A stretch of DNA of 64,000 bases from G965232465 sp965232465 (lineage in GTDB: Bacteria > Pseudomonadota > Alphaproteobacteria > JAQWUY01): contig OZ246977.1 in NCBI GenBank assembly GCA_965232465.1, positions 124,001 to 188,000 of the forward strand, in the 5' to 3' direction. The notes under the pieces are model-generated. The model was not told where the DNA came from. It saw only the letters and a program-made list of their open reading frames with translations, and searched no databases. This document shows, in pieces, positions 36,244 to 43,582 of the stretch (positions within the stretch are counted from its first letter, which is position 1; every line of letters begins with the position of its first letter). A program made the translations under genes and the position numbers.

Positions 36244-37521
36244 ATGCACGATTTAAAATTTATCCGTGAAAATCCCGCCCTTTTTGACAAGGGTATGGTG
36301 CGGCGGGGGCTGCACCCCCAATCCGCCCGCATATTGGCACTGGATGAAAAACGGCGGGCGGTACAAACGCAAATGCAGACATTACAAGCCCGCCGTAACA
36401 GTACATCAAAACAAATCGGTATGTTAAAATCACAGGGCAAACAGGACGACGCCCAATCGATGGTCGATGCCGTGTCGGCAATGAAACAAGCGTTGTCTGA
36501 TATGCAAGATACACAACGCCGTATTGCCGATGATTTGCAAACCCTGCTGTCCGAATTGCCCAATCTGTTATACGACGATGTCCCCGATGGACAAAACGAA
36601 GACGACAATGTAGTGATGCACACCATAGGGGATATTCCCAGCTTTGATTTTCCCCCAAAACAGCACTGGGAGTTGGGGGAAAATTTGGGGGTCATGGATT
36701 TTGCATATTCTGCCAAGATTTCAGGGGCACGGTTTGTGACTTTAAATGGGGCTTTGGCACGGATGGAACGGGCATTGGGCAATTTTATGATCGATATGCA
36801 TACCCAACAACACGGATATACCGAATATCAAATACCTGTGCTGGTCCGATCGAAGGCCATGTATGGTACGGGACAGCTGCCCAAGTTTGCCGAAGAGGCG
36901 TTTAAAACAACCGGCGATCATTATTTAATCTCCACATCGGAAATTCCCCTGACAAATTATGCGTTCGATAAAATTTTGGATGCGGCCGAATTGCCAAAAC
37001 GCCTAACCGCTTGGTCGGTGTGTTTTCGATCTGAGGCGGGGGCAGCGGGCAAAGACACCCGGGGGATGTTACGGCAACATCAATTTTATAAGGTGGAAAT
37101 GGTATCGATTACCACGCCGGAACAGTCCGATGCGGAACTGGAACGCATGTTGGGGTGTGCGGAAAATGTATTAAAAGCATTACAAATTCCATACCGTGTG
37201 GTAAAATTATGCAGCGGCGATATGGGATTTGCCTCCCGCCGTACCTATGATATCGAGGCATGGTTGCCGGGACAAAATACCTATCGTGAAATTTCATCTT
37301 GTTCCACCTGTGGCGATTTTCAAGCCCGGCGTATGCAAGGCAGGTTGCGTCGCAAGGGACAACAAGGTACCGAATTTGTCCATACTTTAAATGGGTCGGG
37401 GCTGGCAACCGGGCGCACATTGATTGCCATTATGGAAAATTATCAAAATGCCGATGGTACCATTACCGTACCAGAAGTATTAAGACCCTATATGGGGGGA
37501 TTAAAAACCCTTGATAAATAA
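36244..37521 (+). CDS. serS: Seryl-tRNA synthetase
   Basis: 425 residues. The N-terminal coiled-coil arm (about residues 25-105, ending QTLLSELPNLLYDDVPDG) binds the long variable arm of tRNA-Ser. The class II catalytic core has motif 2 FRSEAGAAGKDTRGMLRQHQF and motif 3 NGSGLATGRTLIAIMENYQ. The end NADGTITVPEVLRPYMGG is conserved. It overlaps the following lipoprotein gene by 11 bases if that gene uses its TTG start. Confidence 0.97.
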   Translation: MHDLKFIRENPALFDKGMVRRGLHPQSARILALDEKRRAVQTQMQTLQARRNSTSKQIGMLKSQGKQDDAQSMVDAVSAMKQALSDMQDTQRRIADDLQTLLSELPNLLYDDVPDGQNEDDNVVMHTIGDIPSFDFPPKQHWELGENLGVMDFAYSAKISGARFVTLNGALARMERALGNFMIDMHTQQHGYTEYQIPVLVRSKAMYGTGQLPKFAEEAFKTTGDHYLISTSEIPLTNYAFDKILDAAELPKRLTAWSVCFRSEAGAAGKDTRGMLRQHQFYKVEMVSITTPEQSDAELERMLGCAENVLKALQIPYRVVKLCSGDMGFASRRTYDIEAWLPGQNTYREISSCSTCGDFQARRMQGRLRRKGQQGTEFVHTLNGSGLATGRTLIAIMENYQNADGTITVPEVLRPYMGGLKTLDK

Positions 37522-38371
37522 TACGTATATATGGCGATTGTGTATGGGGGCGTTGTGTGCGGTGCTGTTGTCTGCGTGCGGGGGGGGAGATATGGTACAA
37601 AAAGACGATACCATGTGTGTATGGGTATATACAGTAGAAAAAGGCGATACCATATACAACATATCAACAAGGTTCGGTATCAGTCAAGATGCACTTATGC
37701 GTTTGAATACATTAAATAGCCCCTTTATACGTGCGAGACAAGAACTGCGTATACCAAATAGTACCCAGAATGGTACCCAGCTTTCGAAGCCTGTACCAAA
37801 ACCGCAAATATATATTGTGAAACAAGGCGATACCATATCTGGTATTGCAAGGAGGTGTGGAACCACTGTACAGGCGATTATACAACAAAATAATTTATCT
37901 TCGGATACTATTTACCCCAATCAGCGGTTGAGTATTGGGGGAAAAACCGCCACAAAACCATCGACACCTGCCACACCGCCCCGAAAAATTGTTAGCACAG
38001 GAAAATTCACCTTGCCTGTGCAAGGGAAACAAATTGTTGCGTTTGGTAGCTTTAAAAATGGGGTACGGGCTGATGGTATTAACATCGCAGCAAAACGGGG
38101 CGATAAGGTAAAATCCGCCGATAGTGGGCGGGTTGTGTACGCCGGCGATGCCATCAGTGGATATGGGAATATGGTGTTAATATCCCATGCCAAAGGCTTT
38201 GTAACCTTATATGCCCACCTAGACACCATTGCCATCGCCCAAGGCAGAACAGTTCAAAAGGGACAATCGCTTGGTACCGTTGGCAGTACAGGCAATGTAA
38301 CCCGCCCACAACTGCATTTTCAGATTCGTAAAAATCAAAAACCTTTAAATCCAAATAAATATTTTCGGTAA
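37511..38371 (+). CDS. NlpD/EnvC-like lipoprotein with two LysM domains and a degenerate LytM domain
   Basis: 286 residues from a TTG; an ATG at 37544 would shorten the signal sequence. The lipobox LLSAC gives an acylated cysteine near residue 23. Two LysM peptidoglycan-binding domains follow (YTVEKGDTIYNISTRFGIS, YIVKQGDTISGIARRCGTT). The C-terminal M23/LytM domain reads FKNGVRADGINIAA where active enzymes have H.G.D, so the first zinc ligands are missing, while YAHLDT and LHFQIR remain. As in NlpD and EnvC, it is probably not an enzyme but an activator of a cell-division amidase. Confidence 0.88.
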   Translation: MINNTYIWRLCMGALCAVLLSACGGGDMVQKDDTMCVWVYTVEKGDTIYNISTRFGISQDALMRLNTLNSPFIRARQELRIPNSTQNGTQLSKPVPKPQIYIVKQGDTISGIARRCGTTVQAIIQQNNLSSDTIYPNQRLSIGGKTATKPSTPATPPRKIVSTGKFTLPVQGKQIVAFGSFKNGVRADGINIAAKRGDKVKSADSGRVVYAGDAISGYGNMVLISHAKGFVTLYAHLDTIAIAQGRTVQKGQSLGTVGSTGNVTRPQLHFQIRKNQKPLNPNKYFR

Positions 38372-38374
38372 TGG

Positions 38375-38402
38375 TTGAAAAAATATAGTATGGTGGTATA
38401 AT
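38375..38402 (+). promoter_or_regulatory. Promoter of yajC-secD-secF
   Basis: TTGAAA (38375-38380) and TATAAT (38397-38402) are 16 bases apart and lie 42 bases before the yajC ATG. Confidence 0.65.
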
Positions 38403-38443
38403 CCGCCCATTGGTATGTAATTTAGAAATAAGGAATTTACAAC

Positions 38444-38782
38444 ATGTTTAAAAATATACTATTATTCGTAGGGACATTGGGTATGGCAACAGGGGCATTT
38501 GCCGATACAGGGGGGGCAAGTAGTGCTATGGTACAGTTTTTGCCCTTAATTTTGATTTTTGCCATTTTTTATTTTTTGCTTATTCGTCCCCAACAAAAAC
38601 GCCAAAAAGAACATCAGAACAAGTTAAAAGCCATCGGTAAAGGCAATGTTATTATTACGGGTGGCGGTATCAAGGGCAAAGTGAAAAAAGCCAATGAAAC
38701 CGAACTCGATGTGGAAATTGCCGATGGGGTGGTGATTACCGTGTTGCGATCCACTGTTTTGGATGTACCAAATAAATCATAA
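38444..38782 (+). CDS. yajC: Preprotein translocase subunit YajC
   Basis: 112 residues. A short N-terminal hydrophobic segment ending GAFADTGG precedes the single membrane helix LPLILIFAIFYFLLIRPQQKR, the diagnostic YajC motif. The soluble tail VITGGGIKGKVKKAN is also typical. YajC associates with SecDF and YidC. AAGGAA lies before the ATG. secD follows 23 bases later. Confidence 0.96.
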   Translation: MFKNILLFVGTLGMATGAFADTGGASSAMVQFLPLILIFAIFYFLLIRPQQKRQKEHQNKLKAIGKGNVIITGGGIKGKVKKANETELDVEIADGVVITVLRSTVLDVPNKS

Positions 38783-38805
38783 AACAAGGAATAAGGGAGT
38801 ATAAC

Positions 38806-40332
38806 ATGCAATTATACCCATTGTGGAAACGGGTGTTGGTTTTATGTGTGGTGGCACTGGGGGCAGTATTTGCCACCCCGAATGTAGCCCCCATAAAACA
38901 CGATTGGTTACGGCCGTTAAAATTAGGTCTGGACTTACAAGGCGGGGCACATTTGTTGTTGGAAATTGAACGACAAATGGTGCTCGACATGTTTTACGAA
39001 GGGCTATCGGATAGCATCCGTGCCGAATTACGCACCCAAAAAATCAAATATACAGATATTAATGTCAAATCGGATAGCGTACAGGTGCAGATTCGGGATG
39101 CGGGCAATGTGGATTCTGCGTTGGCAAATACCCGGTTTTTGGCAAATGAACTAAATGTAACAAAAACCAGTTCGATACTTGATTATCAATTGACGGAAGC
39201 CGGTATGCGCGAACGCATGACACAGATTATTGGGCAAACTATTGAAATTATCCGCCGCCGCATTGATGGGGCGGGTACCCAAGAACCGCTTATTCAACGC
39301 CAGGGGGAAAACCGTATCGTATTGCAATTGCCGGGGGTGGAAAACCCTGATGCCATTAAAAGGCTGTTGGGGAAAACCGCAAAAATGACATTTCACTTGG
39401 TGGATACCAGCCGTTCCCCCTCAGCAGATTTACCCTCGAATCGGTTTGTTGCCGAAGATGCGGATGGGGTGCAATATGTGTTGGAAAAACGGGTATATGT
39501 AAGCGGTGAAAATTTGGTCGACGCCCAACCCACATACAACCAAAACCAACCTGTGGTATCGTTCCGCTTTGATACGGTCGGTGCCAGAAAATTTGGCAGC
39601 TTAACCAGCCGGAATGTGGGCAAGCAAATTGCCATTGTGCTGGACGGTGTGTTAATATCCGCCCCCAGTGTGAATGAGCCGATTTTGGGGGGCACCGGGG
39701 TAATTACCGGCAGCTTTACGGCGGAAACCGCCGGCGATTTGGCGGTGTTGTTACGATCGGGGGCATTGCCTGTACCCTTAGTTATTGCCGAAGAGCGCAC
39801 AGTCGGTCCCGGACTGGGTGCCGATAGCATCGCCTCGGGCAAAATGGCGTCTGTGTTGGGGTTGGTATTTGTCGTATTATTTATGAACTTTATGTACCGC
39901 CGTTTTGGGGCGTATGCCACGCTGGCACTGGGGATAAATATGGTGTTGATTGTGGCGGTGCTGGATGGAGTACAGGCGACCCTGACCTTGCCCGGCATTG
40001 CCGGTATTGTCCTTACCATGGGGATGGCGGTCGATGCCAATGTGTTAATATTCGAACGCATTCGGGAAGAGGTCAATAAGGGCGGTAAAATTGCCCAGTC
40101 TGTGGAACGGGGATTTAAAACCGCATTTTTAACCATTGTCGATGCAAACATTACCGGCTTGATTGCAGGGTTTATTTTATTTACCTTTGGCACGGGACCG
40201 ATTCAAGGATTTGCGGTTACCTTGTCGATTGGTATTTTAACCAGTATGTTTTCGGCGATTATTATTACCCGTTGGTTGTTATTGCGGTGGGTGGTGTTTA
40301 AAAATCCATCGGCTTTACCAAAAGGATTCTAA
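38806..40332 (+). CDS. secD: Protein translocase subunit SecD
   Basis: 508 residues. One N-terminal helix, then LRPLKLGLDLQGGAHLLLE, the P1 periplasmic domain, and six C-terminal helices. GTGVITGSFTAETAGDLAVLLRSGALPVPL and LTMGMAVDANVLIFERIREE are the SecD motifs, the latter in the proton-relay helix. With SecF it uses the proton gradient to pull proteins across the membrane. secF starts three bases after the stop. Confidence 0.97.
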   Translation: MQLYPLWKRVLVLCVVALGAVFATPNVAPIKHDWLRPLKLGLDLQGGAHLLLEIERQMVLDMFYEGLSDSIRAELRTQKIKYTDINVKSDSVQVQIRDAGNVDSALANTRFLANELNVTKTSSILDYQLTEAGMRERMTQIIGQTIEIIRRRIDGAGTQEPLIQRQGENRIVLQLPGVENPDAIKRLLGKTAKMTFHLVDTSRSPSADLPSNRFVAEDADGVQYVLEKRVYVSGENLVDAQPTYNQNQPVVSFRFDTVGARKFGSLTSRNVGKQIAIVLDGVLISAPSVNEPILGGTGVITGSFTAETAGDLAVLLRSGALPVPLVIAEERTVGPGLGADSIASGKMASVLGLVFVVLFMNFMYRRFGAYATLALGINMVLIVAVLDGVQATLTLPGIAGIVLTMGMAVDANVLIFERIREEVNKGGKIAQSVERGFKTAFLTIVDANITGLIAGFILFTFGTGPIQGFAVTLSIGILTSMFSAIIITRWLLLRWVVFKNPSALPKGF

Positions 40333-40334
40333 GT

Positions 40335-41309
40335 ATGCAAGTATTACAAAATACAAAATTTGATTTTATGTCGAGGGTAAAATTGTTCTTGGCATTTTCC
40401 CTGTTATTGGGGGGTATTACGGTGGCGACCATTGGACTGCGTGGGGTGAATTACGGTATTGATTTTAGTGGCGGTGTGTTGCTGGAGGTAAAATTAAACC
40501 AAAACATAGGCATTGCTGATGTGCGAAAAGCGGTATCGTCCGTGCCCAATGTGGATGCCTCATTACAAGAATTTGGGGCAAAAGATATTATATTGTTGCG
40601 GGCAAATATCGACAATGTGGACAATACGGCGGGGGTAAATTTGATTAAACAAGCCATTGCCGACCTTGTATCAGAATTTCGCCGTACGGAATTTGTCGGT
40701 CCTGTGGTTGGCGAAGAACTAAAAAAGGATGCAGCACTTGCCGTCTTGTATTCGCTGTTGGCGATTATGCTGTATATTTGGGTGCGATTCGAATGGCAAT
40801 ACGGGGTTGCCGCCTTAATTGCCCTGATACACGATGTGGTGATTACCATTGGATTTATTGTTGTTATGGGGATCGAATTTGGCTTGCCCACCGTGGCGGC
40901 CATTTTGACCATTGCCGGATATTCGATCAACGATACGGTGGTGGTGTTTGACCGTGTACGGGAAAATTTTGGGGTGCATCAGAAAAAATCCTACGCAGAA
41001 GTGTTTAATATATCCATAAACCAATCCCTAAGCCGTACGGTAATAACCTCCGTTACCACCCTGATTGCCCTTATATCGTTGGTGGTATTTGGCGGTGAAG
41101 TTATCCGTGGCTTTGCCATGGCAATGGTGTTTGGGGTGGTCATAGGCACATATTCATCGAACTGTGTGGCGGTGCCATTGTTATTGTGGCAAAAACCCAA
41201 TCGGGGCCAACAAGACGACGATGACGACCCCATCAAAAAACGCTTTTCTGAACAGGACGAAGAAGAAAACCCGGTGCAAAAACGCTTTGCCAATAAATCA
41301 GATTCATAA
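40335..41309 (+). CDS. secF: Protein translocase subunit SecF
   Basis: 324 residues. GVNYGIDFSGGVLLEVKL near the N-terminus and YSINDTVVVFDRVRENF in the membrane domain are the SecF counterparts of SecD motifs. LSRTVITSVTTLIALISL is also typical. The C-terminal 35 residues are highly acidic (QQDDDDDPIKKRFSEQDEEE), a repeated RF.EQDEE/QKRF pattern not seen in the shortest homologues. Confidence 0.97.
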   Translation: MQVLQNTKFDFMSRVKLFLAFSLLLGGITVATIGLRGVNYGIDFSGGVLLEVKLNQNIGIADVRKAVSSVPNVDASLQEFGAKDIILLRANIDNVDNTAGVNLIKQAIADLVSEFRRTEFVGPVVGEELKKDAALAVLYSLLAIMLYIWVRFEWQYGVAALIALIHDVVITIGFIVVMGIEFGLPTVAAILTIAGYSINDTVVVFDRVRENFGVHQKKSYAEVFNISINQSLSRTVITSVTTLIALISLVVFGGEVIRGFAMAMVFGVVIGTYSSNCVAVPLLLWQKPNRGQQDDDDDPIKKRFSEQDEEENPVQKRFANKSDS

Positions 41310-41327
41310 ATCCCACATGGTGGTAAA

Positions 41328-41930
41328 ATGCAATTTATCGACCCCACAATTTTTACCGAATTGATGGTCTTTGCATTTGCCACCACCATAACGCCGGGTT
41401 TAAATAATATATTGATGTTTTTATTTGTGTTACACTTTGGCGTGTGGCAGGCGGTTAAGTTCCGCATGGGGGTATTGGTGGGATTTCCGGCTCTGTCCGC
41501 TTTTGTGGTGGTGGCACTTGCCCCCGTTATGCAAACATACCCTTACAGTATGCAAATATTGGAAATTTTGGGGGTGGGATTGTTATTATACTTGGGATAT
41601 AAAATATGCACCAGCAAGCCGACTTTATCACAAGACACAAAAAGATTTGGGTTTTTTCACGGTGTATTGTTGCAACTGATAAATGGCAAAGCATGGTCGA
41701 TGGCATTTGTGGCAACCACCTTATATACCAACCCAGAAACCCCAATTATAACCCAAGCCTCCACTATTGCCATAGCATTTTTTGTAACCAATATCCTATG
41801 TTCCATCCCCTGGATACTAGCCCCATATTATTTAAAAAACATCCTATACAACGACCGCAACATGCGGATAATAAACTACATATTCGGCACAATAATCATA
41901 TACTTGGCATTGGCACCGTATATATTTTAG
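41328..41930 (+). CDS. LysE/RhtB-family amino-acid exporter
   Basis: 200 residues with about six hydrophobic segments. The N-terminal FATTITPGLNNILMF corresponds to the LysE-family TPGPNN signature. GVLLYLGYKIC-like and GVLLQLINGKAWSMA segments match the later motifs. It should export an amino acid or derivative. The substrate cannot be deduced. It starts 18 bases after secF and may be read through from it. Confidence 0.87.
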   Translation: MQFIDPTIFTELMVFAFATTITPGLNNILMFLFVLHFGVWQAVKFRMGVLVGFPALSAFVVVALAPVMQTYPYSMQILEILGVGLLLYLGYKICTSKPTLSQDTKRFGFFHGVLLQLINGKAWSMAFVATTLYTNPETPIITQASTIAIAFFVTNILCSIPWILAPYYLKNILYNDRNMRIINYIFGTIIIYLALAPYIF

Positions 41931-42011
41931 CTTTATCTATGCCCACCCCTTTATTTTTTAAAGAAATATCCTTGAAACTTAAATATTCGGATTATATGCA
42001 CAGAAAAGTAT

Positions 42012-42040
42012 TTGACTAATGTATTCATATAGTGTAGAAT
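42012..42040 (+). promoter_or_regulatory. Promoter ahead of a candidate small RNA
   Basis: TTGACT (42012-42017) and TAGAAT (42035-42040) are 17 bases apart. No protein gene with a ribosome site follows before the terminator at 42145-42171. Confidence 0.6.
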
Positions 42041-42045
42041 GGACT

Positions 42046-42173
42046 ATGTACAGGATAGGTGAAACTAGTACAGTGGCTGGGAACAGTGATTATCGTTCGT
42101 TAATCTGCAAACATTATATTGGCTTAATAGTCAAGTCCTACTTGAAAAGGCATCCCATTGGGATGCCTTTTAT
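42046..42173 (+). ncRNA. Candidate small RNA of about 125 nucleotides
   Basis: The stretch is bounded by a good promoter (42012-42040) and a 12-base-stem terminator. GACTAT (42042-42047) can pair with ATAGTC (42127-42132), closing the molecule if transcription starts a few bases early. An inner GATTA...TAATC hairpin with an 8-base loop is present. It matches none of 4.5S, tmRNA or RNase P that I can recall; 6S RNA is not excluded. An open frame at 42019-42219 crosses it but has no ribosome site and runs through the terminator. The terminator could serve only trmFO, so the call depends on the promoter. Confidence 0.45.
42145..42171. terminator. Bidirectional terminator with a 12-base perfect stem
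   Basis: AAAAGGCATCCC (42145-42156), loop att, GGGATGCCTTTT (42160-42171). T runs follow in both directions, so it ends the candidate small RNA on the plus strand and trmFO-uvrA on the minus strand. Confidence 0.9.
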
Positions 42174-42231
42174 TGTCGAATATTTTTCAGCAATGCCAAA
42201 ACCTATTTGCAAAAGATAAATTTTTTTAATT

Positions 42232-43578
42232 TTAACCAAGCCATTCCCTTAAAGCATGCAATGCCCGCTTCGCTTGGTATATTTTTCTTTCTTTGCCCCG
42301 TAGTTTGCGTTTTTTGCCGTTTGGGGATAGGTGCATTGGGACTTCGGGCATAAGTCCGAAGTTTATGTTCATCGGTTGGAAGGTATCCGCCACCGCATCG
42401 CCTGTTATGTATGCCAGTAATGCCCCGATTGCTGTTTCCTTGGGGGGTATGTTGGGGGGTGCATTGTTAAGGTGTTCGGCAATAAATCGTCCAGCCAATA
42501 GCCCCATCGCCGCAGATTCCACATATCCTTCGACCCCTGTTAATTGTCCGGCACAATATATGTGCGGGGCGGATTTTAATGCCATGGTGCCGGTGAGCAG
42601 TTGGGGGCTGTTGATAAAAGTGTTGCGGTGTATCCCGCCTAATCGGGCAAATTCGGCATTTTCCAGTCCGCTTATGGTACGCAATATGCGCTGTTGTTCC
42701 CTGTATTTCATTTTGGTTTGAAAACCCACAATATTCCACAATGTTCCCGATGCGTTATCCCGGCGCAGTTGTACCACCGCATGGGCGGGTTTTCCTGTAT
42801 GGGGCGAAGTCAAACCGACCGGTTTCATGGGACCGTATCGCAAGGTGTCGACCCCCCGGGATGCCATCACTTCGATGGGTAAACAGCCTTCAAAATACGG
42901 GGTATCCCGTTCCCAGTCTTTAAAGGGGTTATATTCGGCGGTGGTAAGGGCATCGACAAAGGCTTCATATTGGGGTTTATCCAGGGGACAATTAATATAA
43001 TCGTCCCCATTGCCTTTGTCATATCGGGATTGAAACCATGCCTTGCTAAGGTCGATACTGTCAAAATGGACAATCGGGGCAATGGCATCAAAAAAATGCA
43101 GGCTGTCTGAATCGGTCATGTGTAATAAACTGTCGCTTAACGCATCGGAGGTTAGCGGTCCCGTTGCCACTAACACAGGTATATGTGATGTGGGGGGCAG
43201 GATGGTAATTTCCCGCCGCTCAAGGGTAATATTGGGGTGTGTCTCGATTTTTTCTGTAACCATTTGGGCAAAGGGTTCCCGGTCGACGGCTAATGCCCCA
43301 CCGGCGGGCAATTTGTGGGTGTCGGCACAGTGTAGTATTAAACTCCCTAGCTCCCGCATTTCTTGGTGTAATACCCCAATTGCACTGGTCATATGGTCAT
43401 CGCTACGCAAGGAATTCGAACACACCAATTCCGCCAAATCATCCGTTTGATGGGCAAAAGTTTCCTTAGTCCCGCGCATTTCTGATAACAGCACTGTAAA
43501 CCCCCGGTTGGCCAATTGCCAAGACGCTTCCGCCCCCGCTAATCCCCCACCGATAACATGCACGGCATATGTCCCCAT
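42232..43578 (-). CDS. trmFO: tRNA (uracil-5-)-methyltransferase TrmFO
   Basis: 448 residues. The FAD-binding VIGGGLAGAEASWQLA lies at residues 9-24, followed by LVCSNSLRSDD carrying a conserved cysteine. KRKLRGKERKIYQAKRAL is the usual C-terminal motif. It makes 5-methyluridine at position 54 of tRNA using methylenetetrahydrofolate and FAD, the route used in Gram-positives and many alphaproteobacteria. It starts four bases after the uvrA stop, so the two are co-transcribed. Confidence 0.96.
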   Translation of the reverse strand: MGTYAVHVIGGGLAGAEASWQLANRGFTVLLSEMRGTKETFAHQTDDLAELVCSNSLRSDDHMTSAIGVLHQEMRELGSLILHCADTHKLPAGGALAVDREPFAQMVTEKIETHPNITLERREITILPPTSHIPVLVATGPLTSDALSDSLLHMTDSDSLHFFDAIAPIVHFDSIDLSKAWFQSRYDKGNGDDYINCPLDKPQYEAFVDALTTAEYNPFKDWERDTPYFEGCLPIEVMASRGVDTLRYGPMKPVGLTSPHTGKPAHAVVQLRRDNASGTLWNIVGFQTKMKYREQQRILRTISGLENAEFARLGGIHRNTFINSPQLLTGTMALKSAPHIYCAGQLTGVEGYVESAAMGLLAGRFIAEHLNNAPPNIPPKETAIGALLAYITGDAVADTFQPMNINFGLMPEVPMHLSPNGKKRKLRGKERKIYQAKRALHALREWLG

Positions 43579-43582
43579 ACCC

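Noticed and set aside
42019..42219. 66-residue plus-strand protein
   Set aside because: No ribosome site, it starts inside the promoter and reads through the 12-base-stem terminator; a small RNA fits better.
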